DNA of 64,000 nucleotides from Phytomonas francai. Its lineage: Eukaryota; Euglenozoa; Kinetoplastea; Trypanosomatida; Trypanosomatidae. Where the stretch lies: contig MJCC01000003.1 in the NCBI GenBank assembly GCA_001766655.1, positions 491,725 to 555,724 on the forward strand, in the 5' to 3' direction. Shown here in pieces: positions 47,694-55,649 of the stretch (positions are counted from its first letter, which is position 1; the number at the start of each line of letters is the position of its first letter). The notes below the pieces were generated by a model that was not told the origin of the DNA, did no database searches, and was given only the letters and a program-made list of their open reading frames with translations. A program made the position numbers and the translations under genes.

Positions 47694-50558
47694 ATGCGAT
47701 GTGGTGCCTACCAAGATAGGACATTTCATGCCAATGAGGACGATTCCTGTTTTGAGGCCAACACCAGACCTACCGATCCGGATCTTGCTCAATGTTGGAA
47801 ACTTCTTTCTTGGTCTGCCTCAGAGTTCCCTGAAATCGAGATAGACGACGGCAGCAATCGACATGAATCCCCTGTAGAGGATATGGGCCAGAAGACACCT
47901 TCTGGGTGTCGAAAGCGGATGAAACGACGTGTGCGTTTGGCAGCTATCATTTGTGCATACTTGCAGCCGCGGACAAGGCTGTCTGTGGAATCAGAAATCG
48001 ATGTGTTGCGCCGGAAAGCAGACACTTCTGCTATGGATGTGCAAACAATCTGTGATCTGCTGGTCACTGGGCCAATCTCGCGGTTCTCTGGAGAGCCTTC
48101 GCGATGGCATCAGGTTTTGGAATTTTACGCGCACGATGAGTACGACGCGGTGAGCAAACCCAGCGCACCTCCTTTCGAGTCCACAGAGTCACTGCCGAAA
48201 GGCGATGCGCCTGCTATCACCGCTGTCGAGGTAGGCAGTGCTTTCCGAGAGTGGTTTCCGTCTTCAAACGTCCTGGAGACGCCTGCCGCGGGTCCGAGCG
48301 AAGAGGTCGAGGGGGGAGAGAATGTGTTGCCGCTTTTACGGAGACTTTTCGCTGGATTAGCTGAGCAAGACAAAGGAGAAGGTGTATCGGATCCCACTAC
48401 TCTCCGGACCGACGTAAAAATTTTGGAAGTCGACATCCCGTTTTTGCGCGAGCTCTACGACGTTACGGCGCGCGTGTACTATCACGCGGCCCTTCTCCAT
48501 ATGGCTTCGGTGTTTGGAGTCACGCACTTCAGCGTCGACGAGCTGCGATGGCGCTGCCGTTGGGCTTTTCCCAGGGTGTTCCGTTGTCTTATCTGGTCTG
48601 GTAACGCGGCTCGCATCTCAGCGTTGCTTTTGGGCTCCTCATGGTCGGAGCGCTTCCTTTGTGGGACACTACGGAGGTATCTCTACGGCGAGCTCAGCGC
48701 GGAAGCTCCACTCTCGGGTCGTGCCTGGGTATGTGAGGGCGTAGAGCTGAGCGCGCTTCGATCTGTCGTGGCCTCTGGGATCGGTCTCCTCGCAACCGAA
48801 CCCCTTCAGGAAGGTTCCCTTATACTCTGCGAATCTCCTTTGATCTATTGCTTACGCTCTCAGCTCGCGGTGAGCGATCGACTAGCTAGCGACCTCGGGG
48901 TCCCCAACCTCCTCCTCGCTCAGCTCACCGAAATATGTCGTGAATCCGAGGAAATTCTCTTTGACTCATTGGAGGTGATCGGGAAGCACGGGATCTCTTT
49001 ATTAGGTTTTTGTACTAGTAGTTGTTCAAAAGAGAACTTTGCACAGGAGCAGCGGAGTCGCGTCTCCGACTATTTGCGCTTAATCATTCGGCTTCCGTGT
49101 CTTTCACATTTTCCAGAGGGAGACTCCCATGGTGTTACGTATTTTGAACGCTATTCGAGAGAGTGTCTTGTTTCTGAGCTTCTTACCCTTACCCAACGAC
49201 ACCACGAAATGACTGGGGTACGAGACGTGGACGAGTTTAAGATCGGCCTAGCAGCCTACCCTAGCACTGACTTCCTCGGTCCGAGGGAAGTAGGGAAAGG
49301 ATTATACAGTCTTGTGCGCTTTATTAACCACGCTTGCTGCCCCAACGCGATGCTTTACTTTCCATTAGCGCCATTTAAAGGCCCAAACTCCGTGGGTGAA
49401 GGGGAGGAAGGGTGTCCTTTTTCCACAGAGGTGTGCATCGTCGCCCTAAAAGACATCACCGCCGGCGAGGAGATCACCATCGCGTATCCAGATACGAGAC
49501 TTTTCTTTTCTAGACAAGAACGGGAAAAGCTGAGCGGGTTTTCTTGCACACGATGCCAGAATTGTAGCGAGAAGCAAATTTTCCTTGAGGGTATTTACTG
49601 CCGCGACTGCGGCCAGTTGATGCGATTAGCTGAGCCTCATTCACGATCGGTAATCGCCGCCCCTGTAGTATCTCATCAACCAGCACTCCATGGCGATACC
49701 TGTGCAGTGTGTGGGGACAATGCAGAGCTCTCCCTCTTTAAGTCTTCCGTTACCTCACACCTGGACGCCCTTCAAAAGTCTCTAGCTGAGCTCGAACAGA
49801 GGCTGATCGGCGACGATAACAGTGCCGGCGAAGACGAAACCGAAATCGATCGGCCTACTTTAGCGGTACGCCAACTCCTTTCTCTCGACGAAAATCTTGG
49901 TCTGCTGCTCCCCGGAACGCACTGCCGGCGCCTCTCGCTGCGTCTGACCCTGCTCGCGGTTTCGACGGCCGCCGCGCGGCTTTCCCTGCACGATAGCACG
50001 CGGCTCCTTCGGGTATGTGGTGAATTCGTGAAGGATATGGAGCTTCTGACCGGCCCCAACGACCCGTTGCGAACGGGTGTGCGCATGCAGTACGTCTTTG
50101 CGCGCGCGCGGCATGTGACGGCCGTGCTCCCCACGCGGCACGACGCACAGGGGGGGATTCCCGCGGGAGTCCTCGGTGATGACGGCGACCGGTGTGGGCG
50201 GGGCTCGCGTCACGTGGGATGCTGTGGTGCCATACGAGAGGAGGAGGAGGTCTTGGCAAGACCATACATGCGAGATGGCCCCGTGCGGGAGTGTGTGATG
50301 CGGTGCTTTCAAGAGCACTACTGCCAATGCCTCGGGTGGTGCATCGATGAAGGCCTTGGTGCTGCCGGCGATTCACCCGAAAGGCTTGCGCTAACCAGCT
50401 TTTTAGAGCGATATCCCGTCGAGCTCGAGGCTGCAGGGTGTAGCACAATTAGGGACTTGGACATGATTGCGTGTATAGCAACATCTACTAACGAAAATTA
50501 CTTGGACAACCAATTCCTGCCTTCTGAGGAGAATGACATAGGGAATTCCACGTCCTAG
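47694..50558 (+). CDS. SET-domain protein, SMYD-like without MYND finger (954 aa)
   Basis: Probable protein lysine methyltransferase. The SET domain is split as in SMYD proteins: an N-terminal part near 360-385 (IGLLATEPLQEGSLILCESP), an inserted helical region, then the catalytic core with SLVRFINHACCPNAMLYFP (about 538-557, the NHxCxPN motif) and ALKDITAGEEITIAYPD (about 583-600; GEEI..Y). A post-SET cysteine set follows (FSCTRCQNC, about 616) with further pairs (YCRDCGQL; CAVCGDN). No MYND zinc finger is visible between the two SET parts. Residues 700-900 are helical, resembling the SMYD C-terminal domain. The first 360 residues are unrecognised. Catalytic residues appear intact; the substrate is unknown. 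ATG at 47694. Confidence 0.85.
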   Translation: MRCGAYQDRTFHANEDDSCFEANTRPTDPDLAQCWKLLSWSASEFPEIEIDDGSNRHESPVEDMGQKTPSGCRKRMKRRVRLAAIICAYLQPRTRLSVESEIDVLRRKADTSAMDVQTICDLLVTGPISRFSGEPSRWHQVLEFYAHDEYDAVSKPSAPPFESTESLPKGDAPAITAVEVGSAFREWFPSSNVLETPAAGPSEEVEGGENVLPLLRRLFAGLAEQDKGEGVSDPTTLRTDVKILEVDIPFLRELYDVTARVYYHAALLHMASVFGVTHFSVDELRWRCRWAFPRVFRCLIWSGNAARISALLLGSSWSERFLCGTLRRYLYGELSAEAPLSGRAWVCEGVELSALRSVVASGIGLLATEPLQEGSLILCESPLIYCLRSQLAVSDRLASDLGVPNLLLAQLTEICRESEEILFDSLEVIGKHGISLLGFCTSSCSKENFAQEQRSRVSDYLRLIIRLPCLSHFPEGDSHGVTYFERYSRECLVSELLTLTQRHHEMTGVRDVDEFKIGLAAYPSTDFLGPREVGKGLYSLVRFINHACCPNAMLYFPLAPFKGPNSVGEGEEGCPFSTEVCIVALKDITAGEEITIAYPDTRLFFSRQEREKLSGFSCTRCQNCSEKQIFLEGIYCRDCGQLMRLAEPHSRSVIAAPVVSHQPALHGDTCAVCGDNAELSLFKSSVTSHLDALQKSLAELEQRLIGDDNSAGEDETEIDRPTLAVRQLLSLDENLGLLLPGTHCRRLSLRLTLLAVSTAAARLSLHDSTRLLRVCGEFVKDMELLTGPNDPLRTGVRMQYVFARARHVTAVLPTRHDAQGGIPAGVLGDDGDRCGRGSRHVGCCGAIREEEEVLARPYMRDGPVRECVMRCFQEHYCQCLGWCIDEGLGAAGDSPERLALTSFLERYPVELEAAGCSTIRDLDMIACIATSTNENYLDNQFLPSEENDIGNSTS

Positions 50559-50916
50559 AAGGAGCTGAGGATGGTTAGAGTCAAAAGTAACGAAATCATT
50601 TCTTTTTGGCATTACTTCTATTGTTAGCTTAGTTTATATATATTTCGATTTATTTGGGTTTGAATGATGTATTTTACTTTTTTCTGTTATTGCACAGATT
50701 GCCATATTCAGAAAAACGAATCATTTGGTTGTTCTTTTTTGTTATTGTTGTTGTTTTGCGACTCCTACGTATTAGATTGGCATCTCTTCAAAATGGCCTT
50801 TGTGCTACTAACGTTTTCTGTATTACTATTTCATATTTTCTAGTAGGTGCACCCTTGACATCTCCACAAATACGATACTAATTGGTGTATCATTCATTGC
50901 GCTCGAGCACTTCTAC
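50559..50916. other. Intergenic spacer, 358 bp
   Basis: T-rich spacer. A 75-codon plus-strand frame at 50654-50881 is T-rich and hydrophobic by composition, with no family resemblance. No gene is supported. Confidence 0.55.
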
Positions 50917-51822
50917 ATGCAGAGGGTTCATTATAGGCTATGGGAGCGGTGCCAGAAGCTGATTGGTGGCTTGTGCGGGGACCGCGACGCCTCACACGGT
51001 TTGGCGCACATGCAACGCGTCACCGAGCAGTCTATTTTGCTCTATTTTATGAGTTCTGAAGTTAAGACCCCGAATCCTGAATCATGTTTTAATCTCTACG
51101 GTATTATCTTGGTGGCTATGTTACACGATCTGGCAGATCATAAGTATGATCACAATGGGGATCTCAACGTGAGACTGCATGACTTTATATCTCGAGAAGC
51201 AGCGCACTGGATTCGCTTATGTAGTGATCCTGTCTTTACTGAAAATGTAAACAGTGCGCAACTCGACGAAGTTGGGGATGGCTTCACGGCGCAGCGAGAG
51301 TCTTTCTTCTCTCAAGAAGATGCTAAAATGCTGCTTCAGGAAGGGATAGACGGGATTTGTGATAGGGTCACCTGTTGTATAAAAGCAATTTCGTACTCGA
51401 CCGAAAACAAACGAGGTCGTCGGTGGTATGAGCAGGCTTTACCACCCCGCTGGCAAATTATTCGAAATGTTGTTAGTGATGCGGATAAGCTTGAGGCCAT
51501 TGGGGAGGAGGGTCTGCTTCGGTGCTACGCATATGTGTGTGAGAGGTACAAGGAACAAAGCGCTCTTAGGCAACGTGAAGAATCCCCCCTTGAAACCCCT
51601 GTTGCTGTTGATACTCTCAACGATCAAGTGCAGTCGAGGAAAATAGAACAGAAGCTTCTAAAAGACGTGTGCGCGCACTTTGATGAAAAGTTGTCTCGTC
51701 TAGCCTCGCTATTTATTATTACCCAGGCAGGGAAGTTTCTAGCTGGGCCGAGGCATGCTGCTATGGTTCGGCTGCTGGAGAAATGGCAGCAGTACGGACC
51801 ACCGCCAGTCTGTTTGTATTAG
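50917..51822 (+). CDS. HD-domain metal-dependent phosphohydrolase, YedJ-like (301 aa)
   Basis: The metal-binding HD pattern is present: H31 in SHGLAHMQRV, H70-D71 in AMLHDLADHKY, and D188/D190 in VVSDADKLEAIGEEG. The order and the DADKLEAIG motif match the YedJ-type HD phosphohydrolases known from bacteria and eukaryotes. These are presumed to cleave phosphate esters, but the substrate is not established. Two accessory positions differ from the usual pattern: the first motif reads SHGLAH where the family commonly has an HD pair, and the usual His-Ser-Phe stretch is replaced by AISYSTEN. An insertion (about 205-240) separates the last helices. The core ligands are intact, so activity is plausible. 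ATG at 50917. Confidence 0.8.
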   Translation: MQRVHYRLWERCQKLIGGLCGDRDASHGLAHMQRVTEQSILLYFMSSEVKTPNPESCFNLYGIILVAMLHDLADHKYDHNGDLNVRLHDFISREAAHWIRLCSDPVFTENVNSAQLDEVGDGFTAQRESFFSQEDAKMLLQEGIDGICDRVTCCIKAISYSTENKRGRRWYEQALPPRWQIIRNVVSDADKLEAIGEEGLLRCYAYVCERYKEQSALRQREESPLETPVAVDTLNDQVQSRKIEQKLLKDVCAHFDEKLSRLASLFIITQAGKFLAGPRHAAMVRLLEKWQQYGPPPVCLY

Positions 51823-52205
51823 CCTAATGCTGCACGGGAGTGGAGCGGCAATGCGTAATATCAAAGGAAAGGCGCATTACGCAAAGTTTCGACATCTTGT
51901 GAACGAATTTTCGGAATATGACACGAACGAATAGAAATTCTTCAGCTATCGATTCAGGTGCCGGATTGCATGCAAGCATTTTCCCCCCTTTGGCGCATTT
52001 TTGACTTTCTCATGCCCTTTATTCCCCCCCCCCAAAAAAAAAAAAAAGTTTCTGTCGAACCTTTAAGATGGCCTTATCGCATGAAACGTTTTTTATCTCC
52101 TTCATCTCGTCCCATTTTTTAATTTTCGGGGTATTATTTTTTTTGCTAAACTGGGTCGATCGATTTACCCTTTTGTATGGTGCGCAATTCTGTTATGTGG
52201 AGTTG
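51823..52205. other. Spacer and 5' region, 383 bp
   Basis: Holds the 3' region of the HD gene with a perfect hairpin (51852-51883), a C10-A14 homopolymer pair (52024-52047), and a T-rich stretch ending in AG at 52201. The next frame is open back to an ATG at 52068, but that part is pyrimidine-rich DNA resembling a splice tract. Confidence 0.55.
51852..51883. repeat. Perfect inverted repeat (8-bp stem, 16-base loop)
   Basis: TGCGTAAT at 51852-51859 and its exact complement ATTACGCA at 51876-51883, 30 bases downstream of the HD gene stop. It could form a hairpin in the 3' untranslated region. Confidence 0.7.
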
Positions 52206-55200
52206 ATGAACGTTACGCATTTTTTTGCTGAACGAAAGGCAGAGGTGGAGGCTTTCTCTGCTGTTTTGTTTACAGCCTCCAAAACCACACAGCCACAGAA
52301 GTCGCGACCTGGTAAGGATCGTTCTCGCAACGTCTTAGGTCTAGATAATACATGCGGAACGTCAGGCTGCAGCGTTGGCGACCTCCCCCTTACTCGTGCA
52401 TATCGACGCCCTGCATCTAGCAATATTCCAGTTTCTCACTACTTACATGAGGTTAAAATGGCATGCAAACGAGAAAGAGCTCGATCCGGTGGGGCCAGGG
52501 ACACGTTCGAGGCGCTTTTTGATGCACCCACACGCTTCTCTCATGTGCTTGCAGACAGCTTGAATAAACTTCGTGCACGGAAACGCGCGCGTGGGGGATC
52601 AGGGGAAATTTCTCCCAATGAAGAAAAGCAAATGATCAAAGAGAAGCTTAGGCGGCTTAGCATAAAAAGAAAATATCGGCGTCTTCTATCGTACTCGCAG
52701 TGGAAATTGTTTTTAAAACGGAAGTTCCGCCTGCGGAAGCAGCATAAGCCATCATGGCGCCGAAGACGTGTTCTTAGACGGTTAGCGTTACAGTACGGTA
52801 AGCGGCAAGCACTCTGTGCATGTTCCGAGGCGTCACACCCAGAAACCGCAGCTCCGAATGATTTCCAAAAAGGCCGAAGAAGATATTGCCAGCCATGTAT
52901 TTGGTTACCATCTCATCATCGATACATGAAACGATTTCATTTTCATAAACACCGCGTTCAATTGAGACATGATCTTGTCCACGAATCGTTCGATGGGGAA
53001 AAGGGGGCCTCGGCCCCTGCACATGCGGTTGATATCGCAGTGCCGGCGCAAAGTCAGCGAAAAGGGCACCGCCGGCTTCAGCGATGGGTGAGACATCTGA
53101 GAATTCCTAGTAATGGTTGTACACAGCAATCACAATTCTCCCAGCTCTCGCCACCACTTTCCTTTCTAGCAGACCGCTCGCATTATTGCGTTTACGCGAT
53201 CAGCACCGCGGAAAGCGTTTTTCGTGCAGAATCTAACACAGCCCATGGGGAAGCGGTTAACTGTCATTTCAACTCCTGTGTGGCTGCTTTACAGAGGCTC
53301 GCGCGTCTGTTTAATCTATCTGTGGTGTCCGAGCATGTCGGGTGGGTGCTTCCAGCGTTGCGTCGACCGCGCACGGGACGGCGGCCTAGGCCCACCGCCG
53401 TACTGCACGGGCATATGTGGTCCGCCTGCCCAGAGGGGGCGTTAGGGGCGTCGATGGCGCGCGCTAGGGTCGCTCCGGTGAGCCTCATTCACCTCACCGC
53501 GGGGGCTGTCGGGGTGGTGCGGGCGAGCGCGTCCTCTTCCGCGCGCCGAGATGTCATCGCGCTGCTCGTGGCGCCCACCGCCGTCCAGTTCTCGTCGCGG
53601 GTCTTGGCGCGGTGTGGGGTGCGGCTCGTATCGCACTGGACGCCGTGCACCGCACCTACAGGCAACGCCCTTCCACTGGCCTCTCTTTTCGAACTCTGGT
53701 GCGCGGGTGGGCTACAGAACTGCGTGGTCGCGCGCGATCGTGGTGCAGCACCCATCGTGAGGTGTATGCGGGAAAGCGAAGCTGCTAAGGATACGCCCGA
53801 AACGACTCCGCTGCCGTGCGTTCCAGAAGCCATTAGAAGTACTTTTGGTCGACTTCTGAAGCGGACATTTGTTCTACCTTCCCAAAGACGACCGGGAGGG
53901 AAAAAAGCGGCATCAGGACAAACTCCAACCGAGCGATGCACCCTTTCCGCACGAAAGAGAAGGAACACATTTTCTTTGGTTCTCTTCCCCACCCTTATGA
54001 CGAACAGTATGTCGAAAGCGTGCTCCTCACGTGTTCTTGAGAGCTGCGTCTGGTCAGCAGTGTTTCTCTCTCACCCCACACAATCTCCAACCCCCCTGGG
54101 GATGACTTTCTCCACGCCACCACTCCCAAGGTCTAGTGTCTCGACAACCCGGGCTCAAAAGCGACAACACTTTCGTGCTGCTCGACTTTTATTTGGATTT
54201 CTGCTGCAGGCCGGGAAAAGAGGGGGACCGCGTGGGTGCTCTGGTAGTAGTGGGTGTGGCCTGGTGGGAGAGCGGGCTGGGGTTGGACCCTCTGGGGCAC
54301 GCCGTTTCATGCCCATCGGATATCGGCAGGGTTGCGTCATGATTGGCGAGCAAGAGCGTAACACTATTCTTCATCTCCTTGGAAGAGCCGTTTTCCCGGA
54401 CGATTACTGTGAAACGAACTCGCATTTGTCGAGCAGGAAGAAGGTCGTGGATTCACCACCGCGTCTACGCATTCCCCCTTCATGTGGCCAAGCGAGGAAG
54501 GCTGCGGAGCTGTCTCGGGAGGATTCCTTCGGCGCATCAGTTGGTCACTCAAGACGAGCTTGGTTGCAGCACCCGATACAATGGTATGGTAACTTGACCA
54601 ATGCTTCTTATCGCGTGCTGGTGCGGGGTCGATTAATGGGGCACTCCCTTCCGCGTGCCCACGGGGTCTCCGGCTCGTGGCTCATGGAGGTCGATTGGGT
54701 GTCGCCGGCGCAAAACCCAAAACATTGCCGCGAAAATCGATTTCGATTACAACAAAACTCATTTACGACAGCATGTGGTGACCGATCCAGCTCTGATCTT
54801 CTTCGCGTGCAACGCTTGGGTGTGACCACCTGTGATAGCTTCTTTTCTCAGCGCTTTGGGAGCAGTGTTATACTGGTCTGGCTTTTATTTCCGTTGCAAT
54901 CTCTGAACAAGGTAAACAGCCCAAGCGATAGGGATGCGGACGAACGTAGGTTAGATTTATCTTTTCAAAATTCCTACGCTTCATGGAGCTCACTGGTCAG
55001 TGGTGAGAGGCCAAAAAATCCGAAGATATGGTTCCTGACTACACCATGGTATGGTGCACAACTTTTAGAAATAAGCGATCAGCTTCTTCACATTATGGGC
55101 TCTAACCAGGGAGCCCAAGGGGATGAACATCGTTTCACCAGATATTCTTCCCAAGCTGTGGGTCCACACAACCTTAATGAAGAAGAGATTACTCCCTTTC

Positions 55201-55331
55201 TAAAGCTGAACTACGACGCGACAAAAAGAAGCTTGAGACAATCTGTATTTATCCGACAGAGGATCATGGAGGAAATGCTGTGTGATGGGGAAAAGATTAC
55301 GATAGTAGATGTGCTGCCCTTATTTGTCTAA
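52206..55331 (+). CDS. POP1: RNase P/MRP subunit POP1-like protein (1041 aa)
   Basis: POP1 is the largest protein of the RNase P and RNase MRP ribonucleoproteins. From the ATG at 52206 the N-terminus NVTHFFAERKAEVEAFSAVL fits the POP1 opening pattern (V..F...R..E..A). A strongly basic region follows (about 145-200: RLSIKRKYRRLL; KPSWRRRRVLRRL). The signature WLPSHHRYMKRFHFHKHRV (233-251) corresponds to the conserved 'W.(A/S)KRFHM' POP1 motif. A later block fits the core of the family (about 402-470: GHMWSACPEGALGA; RRDVIALLVAPTAVQF). The POPLD region is not clear to me, and several Ser/Arg/Gly-rich insertions make the protein long. A second ATG at 52068 adds 46 hydrophobic residues and is less likely. 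Confidence in family about 65 percent. Confidence 0.68.
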   Translation: MNVTHFFAERKAEVEAFSAVLFTASKTTQPQKSRPGKDRSRNVLGLDNTCGTSGCSVGDLPLTRAYRRPASSNIPVSHYLHEVKMACKRERARSGGARDTFEALFDAPTRFSHVLADSLNKLRARKRARGGSGEISPNEEKQMIKEKLRRLSIKRKYRRLLSYSQWKLFLKRKFRLRKQHKPSWRRRRVLRRLALQYGKRQALCACSEASHPETAAPNDFQKGRRRYCQPCIWLPSHHRYMKRFHFHKHRVQLRHDLVHESFDGEKGASAPAHAVDIAVPAQSQRKGHRRLQRWVRHLRIPSNGCTQQSQFSQLSPPLSFLADRSHYCVYAISTAESVFRAESNTAHGEAVNCHFNSCVAALQRLARLFNLSVVSEHVGWVLPALRRPRTGRRPRPTAVLHGHMWSACPEGALGASMARARVAPVSLIHLTAGAVGVVRASASSSARRDVIALLVAPTAVQFSSRVLARCGVRLVSHWTPCTAPTGNALPLASLFELWCAGGLQNCVVARDRGAAPIVRCMRESEAAKDTPETTPLPCVPEAIRSTFGRLLKRTFVLPSQRRPGGKKAASGQTPTERCTLSARKRRNTFSLVLFPTLMTNSMSKACSSRVLESCVWSAVFLSHPTQSPTPLGMTFSTPPLPRSSVSTTRAQKRQHFRAARLLFGFLLQAGKRGGPRGCSGSSGCGLVGERAGVGPSGARRFMPIGYRQGCVMIGEQERNTILHLLGRAVFPDDYCETNSHLSSRKKVVDSPPRLRIPPSCGQARKAAELSREDSFGASVGHSRRAWLQHPIQWYGNLTNASYRVLVRGRLMGHSLPRAHGVSGSWLMEVDWVSPAQNPKHCRENRFRLQQNSFTTACGDRSSSDLLRVQRLGVTTCDSFFSQRFGSSVILVWLLFPLQSLNKVNSPSDRDADERRLDLSFQNSYASWSSLVSGERPKNPKIWFLTTPWYGAQLLEISDQLLHIMGSNQGAQGDEHRFTRYSSQAVGPHNLNEEEITPFLKLNYDATKRSLRQSVFIRQRIMEEMLCDGEKITIVDVLPLFV

Positions 55332-55649
55332 AGGGCATTGTATCCTTCAAAATACCCTCTATCCCTGTGCGCTAGTTATCCCAAATTAAGAGAATTAATT
55401 TTATGGCATTTATAATATAACCCTTGGAAAAGGGGAAAAAAGGATGAACTGAAAAAAAAAACGGAAACTCATTTTTCCGCCAGCACTAGTGAAAATATCT
55501 AATTCCGTGGGAACTGCATGGTGGGCTGTTGTGGTCAGTGCTTTTTTACTTTATATGAGCGGCTTATTTTGGAAAATTTTATTTTGTTGCTTATGAAAAA
55601 GAAACACAGATATATTGTACATCTACCGGTAGCCGATATATCAATACCT
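55332..55649. other. Spacer between the POP1-like and POP4-like genes, 318 bp
   Basis: AT-rich. The POP4-like frame is open back to an ATG at 55518, but T-rich sequence and an AG at 55631-55632 suggest splicing closer to 55650. I saw no RNase P/MRP RNA consensus here. Confidence 0.5.

Noticed and set aside
49855..50448. Minus-strand frames of 120-197 codons opposite the SET gene
   Set aside because: They lie in a GC-rich patch, have low-complexity Arg/Pro/Ser products and run against the array.
50654..50881. 75-codon hydrophobic plus-strand frame
   Set aside because: The hydrophobic look comes from T-rich DNA, and no splice signal or family supports it.
53489..53992. Minus-strand frame of 167 codons opposite the POP1-like gene
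   Set aside because: GC-rich shadow of the plus-strand gene with no family resemblance.
55332..55649. Possible RNase MRP RNA in the spacer between the POP1-like and POP4-like genes
   Set aside because: The P4-helix consensus elements expected in P/MRP RNAs were not seen, and the spacer is short and AT-rich.
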